Origin: an uncultured Clostridia bacterium | Lineage (GTDB): Bacteria; Bacillota; Clostridia; Christensenellales; Borkfalkiaceae | Direction of reading: 5' to 3' | DNA length: 11,179 nt | NCBI GenBank assembly: GCA_934249265.1 | Contig: CAKQKQ010000063.1 | Location: 1 to 11,179 of the forward strand | Part shown: positions 5,361 to 11,179 of the stretch, one piece after another | How the letters are laid out: the number at the start of each line of letters is the position of its first letter | How positions within the stretch are numbered: the first letter of the stretch is position 1 | Position numbers and translations under genes: made by a program | Notes under the pieces: generated by a model | Seen by the model: the letters and a program-made list of their open reading frames with translations, nothing else | Databases searched by the model: none | What the model was told of the DNA's origin: nothing

Positions 5361-5502
5361 AAACATAATAGGGGTGTATGGGATTTTGTTTTATGCCCTT
5401 AAAATGGTTAAATCGTTAAATTATTGCGTGTCGCGGAAAACGAGTGTATCGCCAAAGTTGGCTTTGGGTGCGTTTTGCGTTTTTGCGACATAGGAGTATA
5501 TC
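5361..5502 (+). promoter_or_regulatory. Structured 5' leader of the V-ATPase operon
   Basis: The leader is about 142 nt. A nested hairpin spans 5429-5490: outer stem TGTCGC (5429-5434) / GCGACA (5485-5490), middle stem GGAAAACG (5435-5442) / CGTTTTGC (5471-5478) with one mismatch, and apical stem CCAAAG (5452-5457) / CTTTGG (5462-5467) around TTGG. The outer stem ends two bases before the AGGAG ribosome binding site (5492-5496). A shorter AGGG / CCCT pairing lies earlier (about 5371-5399). The nesting argues for a functional RNA element. Known Na+ riboswitches control genes that use sodium gradients for ATP production, but I cannot match this sequence to their consensus, so the ligand is unknown. 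Confidence 0.5.
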
Positions 5503-5823
5503 ATGATAGAAGAAATTCTCAACTCTATAAGACAAGCGGAGGAAAAAGCCGAACAAATCAAACTCGACGCCGACAAACAAGCGGAAGAAATACTTTTTAA
5601 CGCCGGCGAAGAGGCGGAAAAAATTTCTGCCGACTTAAAAAACGCCGCAGCCGAGTACCGTTTGAACAAGCAAGCGCAAATTAAGCAGCAGGCTGAAAAG
5701 GATTATAAAGATATCTTTTCTGACGGAGAAAAACAGTCTGCCGACTTAAAAGCAAGTTTGGGCAAAAAAACCGCCGATATAGGGGACGAACTTTTCGGGA
5801 GGTTGTTAAATGGCGATTGTTAA
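5503..5823 (+). CDS. ntpF: V-type ATPase peripheral-stalk subunit G/H (NtpF-like)
   Basis: This 106-residue, almost wholly helical protein is rich in A, E, K, Q and D with heptad-like spacing throughout (about 1-95), as expected for the coiled-coil stalk subunit that pairs with subunit E and holds the catalytic head still against the rotating core. Sequence similarity in such coiled coils is weak evidence; the assignment rests mainly on its first position in an operon with the E. hirae order ntpF-I-K-E-C-G-A. The ATG at 5503 has an AGGAG site 6 bases upstream. The 3' end overlaps ntpI by 14 bases, which suggests translational coupling. A membrane-anchored F-type b subunit is unlikely because there is no hydrophobic N-terminus. 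Confidence 0.85.
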   Translation: MIEEILNSIRQAEEKAEQIKLDADKQAEEILFNAGEEAEKISADLKNAAAEYRLNKQAQIKQQAEKDYKDIFSDGEKQSADLKASLGKKTADIGDELFGRLLNGDC

Positions 5824-7774
5824 GATGTTGAAAATGCGCCTTATCGGCGTAAACGTTGAGGAAGACGCTCTCCTCGACGCCCTTCAACGGACTGCTTGCG
5901 TGCATATAAACACGCCCGAAAATGTGGAAGACGGAGTAAACGATGAACAACTTACTTCCGTAAAACAAAAGCGGGAAAGGCTTGCTTATTGCACCGATTT
6001 TTTAACGACGAGGTTGAAAGAATACGCTTCCATTCACAGCGACGCGAAAATCGATTTATACAATTCGTTCGACGTGAGTTATGCGGAATTTATAAACGAG
6101 TCGGAAAGAGAAAAAGCAGTCGAGCCGGTGCTTGGGCGTATCGAGCAAATAATGCAAAATTTGCTTGACAACAAGGCGACGAGGGCGAAACTCGAGGCGG
6201 AAACAAATCTTCATAAACCTTATTTAAACCTTGAAGAAAAGTTTTCCGCATTTAAAGACACGGCTTACTCTTTTGTAAAACTCGGGCTTGTCCCAGCGAA
6301 GAACGTTGACGAACTTTTGACGTTTTCGGAGCAAACGGGTGCTGTAGAAACGGTAATTTTGGGCGACAGCGATTCAAATAAAATCGTTTCGGTGGTTTTC
6401 CATAAATCGCTTTTAAACGAGGTAAACGCAAAACTTTATTCGCTTGCTTTTATCCCTTGTCCGTTTGCATACGACTACACGGCAAAGGAAAAAATAGAAA
6501 GCATTAAAAAAGAATATGCAACACTCGACGAATACGACAAGCAGTACGATGAGGAGTTGTATACTTTAAAAGATTATATGCGCGACTTCAAGTTGCTGCT
6601 CGACTATTATAAATACGAAGAGGAAAAACTCACCGAAAGCAACGGCTTTGATAGGACTAAATCAACTTTCCTTTTAGAGGGATTTTTACCCGTCGAGGCA
6701 AAGCAAACGGTAGAGAGAATACTTGCGGAAACGAGCGGAGCGATTTATACGCAGTTCGAGGAAGTGGGTGACGAAGATTTTGCCCCCACGTTAAACAAGA
6801 ACAACGCGTTTGTAAGTCAGTTCGAGTTTGTCACGGACTTGTACTCTCCCCCGAAATACGGTTCTATCGACCCCAACCCCACGCTTTCGATTTTCTTCAG
6901 CGCGTTTATGGGATTTATAATGGCGGATATGGGATACGGACTGTTGATGATGCTCGGTTTTGTTCTCGCTAAAAAGATAAAAGGCAGCGTTAAAAAACTT
7001 TGCAACGTCATCGCATACGGCGGCATAGCGACGTTTATATTCGGCTTTTTGTTCGATTCGTTCTTCGGTTTCGGAATATTGAGGAAATTCGGACTGCTGT
7101 CAAAACCGCTACTGCCCGACCCCGTTGCCGATTATTCTTCGCTTGCGGGCATTTCAGTGCCGACTTTGCTTTTGATAAGCCTTTTGATGGGCGTTATTCA
7201 AATAATGGTCAGCCTTGCGCTTAAAGGCGTGCTGTCCACAAGAAGAGGAAATTTACTCGACGGCATTTGCGACGGATTCGTGTGGATAGGATTTTTGGCG
7301 GGTCTCGTCATAGTGGTGCTCGATATGCTCGGCGTGACGCACGGACTTTTAAAATTCGGCGCGATACTCACCCTTGCTTGTCTCGGTTTTGCCGTAATAT
7401 TCGCCGGCAGACACGAAAAATTCTTGGGTAAGTTTACAAAGGGCTTCGGCTCGGTTTACGGTATAATCAACTACATGTCGGATATTTTGTCGTACGCCCG
7501 TCTTTACGGTCTTATGCTTTCCGGTGCGCAAATCGCAAGCATATTCACTTCGCTCGGTTTGGGACTCTTCTCTAAAGGGGTCGGCGGAATAATCGGCGGC
7601 GTGTTGGTGCTTATTGCGGGACATGCATTCAACTTATCAATGAGCGTGCTCGGCGGATATATACACGACTCGAGACTTCAATACATCGAATACTTCGGTA
7701 GATTTTACGAGGGCGAAGGCGTACCGTTTAGTCCGCTCGGCTCGAAGCACGATTATATCACCGTAACGAAATAA
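5810..7774 (+). CDS. ntpI: V-type ATPase membrane subunit I (a subunit)
   Basis: This 654-residue stator subunit forms the ion half-channels beside the rotor ring. Residues 1 to about 345 are the soluble arm with coiled-coil segments that docks the peripheral stalks; the rest has about seven to eight membrane segments starting at the conserved PPKYGSIDPNP (about 346-356). The essential channel arginine lies in LSYARLYGLMLSG, at R564. The end has the family signature RLQYIEYFGRFYEG, after HAFNLSMSVLGGYIH. Length matches family members (about 650-660). The ATG at 5810 overlaps ntpF by 14 bases and has GGGAGG upstream. Unlike the tight junctions elsewhere, 167 bases separate its stop from the ntpK start, and that gap carries dispersed repeat copy 3. 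Confidence 0.96.
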   Translation: MAIVKMLKMRLIGVNVEEDALLDALQRTACVHINTPENVEDGVNDEQLTSVKQKRERLAYCTDFLTTRLKEYASIHSDAKIDLYNSFDVSYAEFINESEREKAVEPVLGRIEQIMQNLLDNKATRAKLEAETNLHKPYLNLEEKFSAFKDTAYSFVKLGLVPAKNVDELLTFSEQTGAVETVILGDSDSNKIVSVVFHKSLLNEVNAKLYSLAFIPCPFAYDYTAKEKIESIKKEYATLDEYDKQYDEELYTLKDYMRDFKLLLDYYKYEEEKLTESNGFDRTKSTFLLEGFLPVEAKQTVERILAETSGAIYTQFEEVGDEDFAPTLNKNNAFVSQFEFVTDLYSPPKYGSIDPNPTLSIFFSAFMGFIMADMGYGLLMMLGFVLAKKIKGSVKKLCNVIAYGGIATFIFGFLFDSFFGFGILRKFGLLSKPLLPDPVADYSSLAGISVPTLLLISLLMGVIQIMVSLALKGVLSTRRGNLLDGICDGFVWIGFLAGLVIVVLDMLGVTHGLLKFGAILTLACLGFAVIFAGRHEKFLGKFTKGFGSVYGIINYMSDILSYARLYGLMLSGAQIASIFTSLGLGLFSKGVGGIIGGVLVLIAGHAFNLSMSVLGGYIHDSRLQYIEYFGRFYEGEGVPFSPLGSKHDYITVTK

Positions 7775-7803
7775 CAACATATAAATTTACACAAAATTGA
7801 CAG

Positions 7804-7828
7804 TTTTACACAATACGTACGCTGTAAA
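7804..7828 (+). repeat. Dispersed palindromic repeat, copy 3, inside the V-ATPase operon
   Basis: The dyad TTTAC-ACAA-TACGTA-CGCT-GTAAA is complete. It has one base difference from copy 2 in the left N4 segment, and 7811-7835 are identical to 2132-2156. It lies 30 bases after the ntpI stop. TTGACA (7797-7802) is to its left, the reverse complement of the TGTCAA beside copies 1 and 2. Confidence 0.75.
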
Positions 7829-7941
7829 CAACACAGATTAATAAAAACTAAACAACATAAAAATAAAATTTAACAAAAGAAAATTAATCGGCGCGCATGC
7901 GACGAAAAATAAATTTAAAAAATATTTGGAGGATTCAAATA

Positions 7942-8379
7942 ATGAATAATGGACAAGTTATTGCAACTATCGGTTTGGCACTCTGCATGATTTTATGCGG
8001 CTTCGGCTCGGCTTTCGGTCTTTACAAGACAGGTACTGCCGCTTCGGGCGTTCTTGCAGAAGACGGCAAGAAGTTTTCTAAAGTGCTCGTGCTTTCGGTT
8101 CTTCCCGCAACGCAAGGTATTTACGGTTTCGTTCTTGCAATCATGAAGAGCAGCGCAATCGCATCTATCACCACTACCGTTGCCGGTTGGCAAGTATTTG
8201 CAGGTGCGGCTGCCCTTTCTATCACGGGTATGGTATCGGCATTACTTCAAGCAAAAACCGCAGTTGCCGCCATTATGGCAGTTTCTAAAAACGAAAGTAT
8301 TTCGGGTAAACTTATTCTTTTCCCCGCAATGGTAGAAACTTACGCTATTTTGGCACTCGTTATTTCAATAATGTTATAA
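7942..8379 (+). CDS. ntpK: V-type ATPase rotor subunit K (c subunit), Na+-type
   Basis: NtpK forms the membrane rotor ring that carries ions past subunit I. The 145-residue product is a tandem duplicate of a two-helix hairpin, with membrane helices at about 6-33, 47-68, 83-114 and 122-145. The residues that coordinate Na+ in E. hirae NtpK (L61, T64, Q65, Q110, E139) correspond to L54, T57 and Q58 in LPATQG, Q103 in LLQAK, and E132 in MVETYAIL. Sodium transport is therefore strongly suggested. The ATG at 7942 is preferred over an in-frame ATG at 7897 because GGAGG (7928-7932) lies 9 bases before it and the extension MRRKINLKNIWRIQI is unlike the family. The long upstream gap may help high expression, since many copies are needed per complex. 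Confidence 0.96.
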   Translation: MNNGQVIATIGLALCMILCGFGSAFGLYKTGTAASGVLAEDGKKFSKVLVLSVLPATQGIYGFVLAIMKSSAIASITTTVAGWQVFAGAAALSITGMVSALLQAKTAVAAIMAVSKNESISGKLILFPAMVETYAILALVISIML

Positions 8380-8398
8380 TTTTTTTCGGGATATAAAA

Positions 8399-8971
8399 AT
8401 GGACGGAAAAGAACAAATCATACAGAAAATCCTTTTGGACGCGCAGACAGCCGCCCAAAAAAAGATAAATTCTGCAAACGTGAAAGCGGAAGAAACGGTT
8501 TCTAAAGCGAAATTCGACGCCGAAAAGGAATTTGACGAGGCGAAAGCGGTCGTCGATAAAAACGCCGAATTGTACCTTTCAAGAAACAACACCGCCGCTT
8601 TAATGGAACAAAAAAGAAGGTTTTTAGGCGCGAAACAACAAATGATAGACGACGTTTACGCGGTTGTATTGAAAAAACTTTTGGATATGGGCAAGGCCGA
8701 TTATCTTCGCCTTGTCGAAAGCAAAATCAAGCAATACGCCGAAAACGGAGACGAAATAATCATTTCGGAAAACGCCCCGTTTACCGCAGAAGAGTTGCTT
8801 AATCTCGACGTGTGCAAAAATCTTGCGCTTACGGCGGTAAAAAACGGCAAATTCAGCGGCGGCATAGTGCTTAACAACGCCGTTTGCGACAAAAACCTCA
8901 CTTTTGACACGCTTGTGGAAGAATTAAAAACCCGTACGGAGGCAGAAGTCGCCGTAAAACTCTTTAATTAA
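8399..8971 (+). CDS. ntpE: V-type ATPase peripheral-stalk subunit E
   Basis: Subunit E pairs with the G/H subunit to form the peripheral stalk. The 190-residue product has a long charged N-terminal helix (about 1-75, with many K, E and A residues such as SANVKAEETVSKAKFDAEKEF) and a globular C-terminal domain (about 100-190) ending in LVEELKTRTEAEVAVKLF. That C-terminal stretch is typical of vATP-synt_E proteins: a segment resembling SGGIVLNN, then an unbroken helix. Length is close to the usual 195-200. It starts 19 bases after ntpK; its ribosome binding site is weak (CGGGAT, about 8388), which may suit lower stoichiometry than subunit K. Confidence 0.92.
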   Translation: MDGKEQIIQKILLDAQTAAQKKINSANVKAEETVSKAKFDAEKEFDEAKAVVDKNAELYLSRNNTAALMEQKRRFLGAKQQMIDDVYAVVLKKLLDMGKADYLRLVESKIKQYAENGDEIIISENAPFTAEELLNLDVCKNLALTAVKNGKFSGGIVLNNAVCDKNLTFDTLVEELKTRTEAEVAVKLFN

Positions 8972-8989
8972 AATAAAGGTTGCTTTAAA

Positions 8990-9973
8990 ATGAAAAAAGA
9001 TAACTTGTACGTAGCCGCTGTTTGTAAATCGAGGGAAAAAAACCTCATCGGCAAAGAGCGGCTTGACAGAATGACCGACTGCGATTCGGGCGAAGACGGC
9101 TTGCGTATTTTAAAAGAGGCGCAATTCGGCGGCGACACGCAAATAGACGGTGCATACGATTTTGAAAAACTTATCGCTTACGAAACAAATTCGTTGTATG
9201 AGTTTTTAAAGGAATACTGCCCTAACGACAAATTTCTCCGCTATTGTTTTGCCGAGAGAGATTTTCATAATGCGGAAGTGCTTTTGCGCTCGAAAAAGTT
9301 GCATCTTAACAAATCGGCGATGCTCCTTCCCGACGGATATTTAAAATCGGAAGACATTGAAAAGTGCATCGACGACAAAAACTACTCTTCGCTCCCGAAA
9401 CATCTCGCTTGTGCGCTTAAAACGGCGGACGAATTGTTTGAAAACGGCGAAGCGTCGGGGTATAAAATAAGCGACGTTTTCGCAAAATCTTTAAACGACG
9501 CAAAACTTTATTATTCTTCGTTCAATAAAAAACTGCACTCTTTGTGCGTATGGGAAACGGACGCGAAAAATATCGCTATATCGCTTAGGAGCGGCTCGTT
9601 TGAAAAGGCGCAAGACGGCTTTTTAAAGGGCGGCAAACTTTCCGAAGAGGTTTTAAAGGACGTTTTCGATAAAAACTTCAAGAAATTGAGCGAAAATAAG
9701 GAATTTAATGATTATTCAGACCTTATAGATACGTTTTCGAGACTAAACGCGGGCGAACCTTTAATCGGGTTTGAACAAATTTTAAACGGTCATGCTTTAA
9801 AAGAATTGAAAAAAGACAAATACGAAGTCGTTGACGGTATTCAACCGCTGATTTTGTACTATTATTACAGACTTAACGAAATCGCAAACGTAAGGACGAT
9901 AATGGTCGGACTTAACAACGGCATCGATAAAGAGCAAATAAAACAACGTGTGAGGGAAAACTATGCAGGGTAA
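8990..9973 (+). CDS. ntpC: V-type ATPase subunit C/d (AC39 family)
   Basis: This 327-residue soluble protein links the central rotor shaft to the membrane ring in V/A-ATPases. It is mostly helical, with repeated three-fold units of the AC39 type; recognisable pieces are YVAAVCKSREKNLIGKERLDRM near the N-terminus, AERDFHNAEVLLRS in the first third, ETDAKNIAISLRSG in the second, and EIANVRTIMVGLNNGID near the C-terminus, where family members read N-x-R-x-I-x-x-x-K-x-N-G. Length matches the family (about 330). It starts 18 bases after ntpE with a weak site (AAAGG), and its last codons overlap the start of ntpG by 11 bases, suggesting coupled translation. Confidence 0.92.
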   Translation: MKKDNLYVAAVCKSREKNLIGKERLDRMTDCDSGEDGLRILKEAQFGGDTQIDGAYDFEKLIAYETNSLYEFLKEYCPNDKFLRYCFAERDFHNAEVLLRSKKLHLNKSAMLLPDGYLKSEDIEKCIDDKNYSSLPKHLACALKTADELFENGEASGYKISDVFAKSLNDAKLYYSSFNKKLHSLCVWETDAKNIAISLRSGSFEKAQDGFLKGGKLSEEVLKDVFDKNFKKLSENKEFNDYSDLIDTFSRLNAGEPLIGFEQILNGHALKELKKDKYEVVDGIQPLILYYYYRLNEIANVRTIMVGLNNGIDKEQIKQRVRENYAG

Positions 9974-10289
9974 AATGGCTATCATCGGCGACAGCGACAG
10001 CATACTCGCCTTTAAAGCGGGCGGCGTGGACGCATACGGCGCAACCGACGCGATTATGGCAAAAGAAACGCTGAAAAAACTCGCAAAAGAATACGAAGTG
10101 ATTTTCATCACGGACGACCTCGCTAAAGAATTGGACGAATACTTAAACAGGTTTTTGGAAAAACCTTATCCTATTATCGTACCCGTGCCCTCTAAAAACG
10201 GCTCTACGGGTTACGGTATGCAAAAATTAAAGGACGAAATGGAAGCCGCGCTCGGCGTTGACATTTTGTTCGGAAGAGAGGACAAATAA
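9963..10289 (+). CDS. ntpG: V-type ATPase central-shaft subunit F
   Basis: Subunit F (NtpG in E. hirae) binds subunit D to form the central shaft. The 108-residue product begins with KMAIIGDSDSILAFKAGGVDAYG (split: KMAIIGDSDSI, LAFKAGGVDAYG, about 4-26), the family's first beta strand and helix, and contains VIFITDDLAKEL (about 46-57) and PIIVPVPSKNG (about 70-80). The ATG at 9963 is preferred to the ATG at 9975: it has AGGGA 6 bases upstream and gives the same number of residues before the GD motif as known family members. It overlaps ntpC by 11 bases. The stop codon is directly followed by the ntpA ATG. Confidence 0.93.
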   Translation: MQGKMAIIGDSDSILAFKAGGVDAYGATDAIMAKETLKKLAKEYEVIFITDDLAKELDEYLNRFLEKPYPIIVPVPSKNGSTGYGMQKLKDEMEAALGVDILFGREDK

Positions 10290-11179
10290 ATGGCAGGAAA
10301 AATCGTAAAAGTTTCCGGTCCGCTTATCGTTGCGGAAAACATGAAAGACAGCAGAATGTACGACGTCGTTAAAGTAGGTGATAAAAAACTTATCGGCGAA
10401 ATAATCGAAATGAGAGGCGACAAGGCGTCCATTCAGGTATACGAAGAGACTTCGGGTCTCGGCGTGGGCGACGTTGTGGAAAGCACGGGCTCTCCCCTTT
10501 CGGTCGAACTTGCTCCAGGTCTTATCGAGGGTATTTTCGACGGTATTCAAAGACCGCTTCAAACGATAGTAGAAAAATACGGAGACAGAATTTCAAGGGG
10601 CTTGGACGTAACAAACCTCGACCACGAAAAGAAGTGGCACTTTATCCCCAAGGCAAAAGCGGGCGATAAAGTAACCGCGGGCGACGTAATCGGTATAGTA
10701 AATGAAACGTCGGTTGTAGAACATAAAATAATGATTCCTTTCGGACTTGAAGGAACGATTAAAAGCATACGCGAAGGCGACTTCAATATTTTGGAAACAG
10801 TTGCCGTACTTACCACGAAAGACGGCGATAAGGACGTACGTATGCTCCAAAAGTGGCCTGTAAGAAAGTACAGACCTTATAAAACAAAGATGAATCCCGA
10901 TATGCCCATGGTCACGGGACAAAGGGTAATCGACACGTTGTTCCCCGTTGCAAAGGGCGGCTGCGCAACCGTACCAGGACCTTTCGGAAGCGGAAAAACG
11001 GTCGTTCAACACCAACTTGCAAAATGGGCTGACGCGGAAATAATCGTATACGTAGGTTGCGGCGAACGCGGAAACGAAATGACAGACGTTTTAAACGAGT
11101 TCCCCGAACTTAACGACCCCAAGACGGGTCAACCGCTTATGAAGAGAACGGTGCTTATCGCAAACACTTCGGATATGCC
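10290..11179 (+). CDS. ntpA: V-type ATPase catalytic subunit A (partial, runs off the window)
   Basis: Subunit A is the ATP-hydrolysing or ATP-synthesising subunit of the V1 head. The first 296 residues are visible. They include the N-terminal beta barrel (about 1-70, starting GKIVKVSGPLIVAE), the nonhomologous insert typical of A subunits (about 110-190, with WHFIPKAKAGDKV), and the P-loop GPFGSGKT (230-237, K236 being the phosphate-binding lysine). GERGNEM further on contains the likely catalytic glutamate region. The full protein is normally about 590 residues, so roughly half lies beyond 11179; nothing suggests the gene is broken. The ATG abuts the ntpG stop (TAAATG) and has a GAGAGGA site about 7 bases upstream. 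Subunits B and D would be expected next. Confidence 0.97.
   Translation, partial: MAGKIVKVSGPLIVAENMKDSRMYDVVKVGDKKLIGEIIEMRGDKASIQVYEETSGLGVGDVVESTGSPLSVELAPGLIEGIFDGIQRPLQTIVEKYGDRISRGLDVTNLDHEKKWHFIPKAKAGDKVTAGDVIGIVNETSVVEHKIMIPFGLEGTIKSIREGDFNILETVAVLTTKDGDKDVRMLQKWPVRKYRPYKTKMNPDMPMVTGQRVIDTLFPVAKGGCATVPGPFGSGKTVVQHQLAKWADAEIIVYVGCGERGNEMTDVLNEFPELNDPKTGQPLMKRTVLIANTSDM

Larger units (their letters stand above)
5095..5502. other. Intergenic region before the V-ATPase operon
   Basis: No gene is supported. It contains the XRE terminator (5153-5190), an AT-rich stretch with an 8-bp palindrome TTGCGCAA (5268-5275 region), the consensus ATPase promoter (5326-5354) with an A/T-tract UP-element-like sequence directly upstream, and the structured leader (about 5361-5502). 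Confidence 0.65.

Noticed and set aside
7797..7825. TTGACA beside repeat copy 3 as an internal promoter for ntpK
   Set aside because: No acceptable -10 occurs at 15-19 bases; the position reads CGCTGT.
7897..7941. In-frame upstream ATG for ntpK
   Set aside because: The added 15 residues are basic and unlike the family, and GGAGG at 7928-7932 points to the ATG at 7942.
9975..9977. Alternative ATG start for ntpG
   Set aside because: It has AGGG only 4 bases upstream and would remove residues that align with family N-termini; 9963 fits better, though 9975 is not excluded.
10290..11179. Truncated or broken ntpA
   Set aside because: The reading frame is open to the edge of the window; it is cut by the window, not by a mutation.

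Overview
The window looks like chromosomal DNA of a low-GC anaerobic Bacillota, probably a Clostridia-type gut lineage. The evidence is AT-rich intergenic DNA, strong GGAGG ribosome binding sites, near-consensus sigma-70/SigA promoters, T-tailed hairpin terminators, and a bacterial V/A-type ATPase operon in the Enterococcus hirae ntp order. The species cannot be named from this sequence.

Layout. 1-441 holds no convincing gene, but has a C-rich islet inside an imperfect inverted repeat. On the minus strand follow a small CPCC-type zinc-ribbon protein (442-660) and mnmA (774-1856), the tRNA 2-thiouridylase, with a clear promoter at 1887-1915. A tRNA-Arg(CCG) with several mismatched stem pairs and its own terminator lies at 2295-2395. 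A COG2509-type FAD-dependent dehydrogenase (2750-4123) has its own promoter, a long A/C-rich leader, and a strong probably bidirectional terminator (4140-4178). Next is a small divergent module: a two-helix membrane protein (4222-4620, minus) and an XRE-type repressor (4882-5094, plus). An 18-bp perfect palindrome exactly fills the spacer of the outward promoter for the membrane gene, and a second, imperfect copy sits just upstream of the repressor start codon. This looks like a self-contained regulatory switch.

From 5326 to the right edge is a V-type ATPase operon: a consensus promoter (TTGACA-17-TATAAT), a roughly 140-nt leader with a long hairpin directly before the first ribosome binding site, then subunits G/H (ntpF), a/I (ntpI), c/K (ntpK), E (ntpE), C/d (ntpC), F (ntpG) and the first 296 residues of catalytic subunit A (ntpA), which runs off the window. 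NtpK keeps the residues that bind Na+ in the E. hirae rotor ring, so a sodium-translocating enzyme is likely.

The least ordinary features are a dispersed palindromic repeat (TTTAC-N4-TACGTA-N4-GTAAA) in three intergenic gaps, all in one orientation and one of them inside the ATPase operon; the operator-in-spacer repressor module; and the structured ATPase leader.
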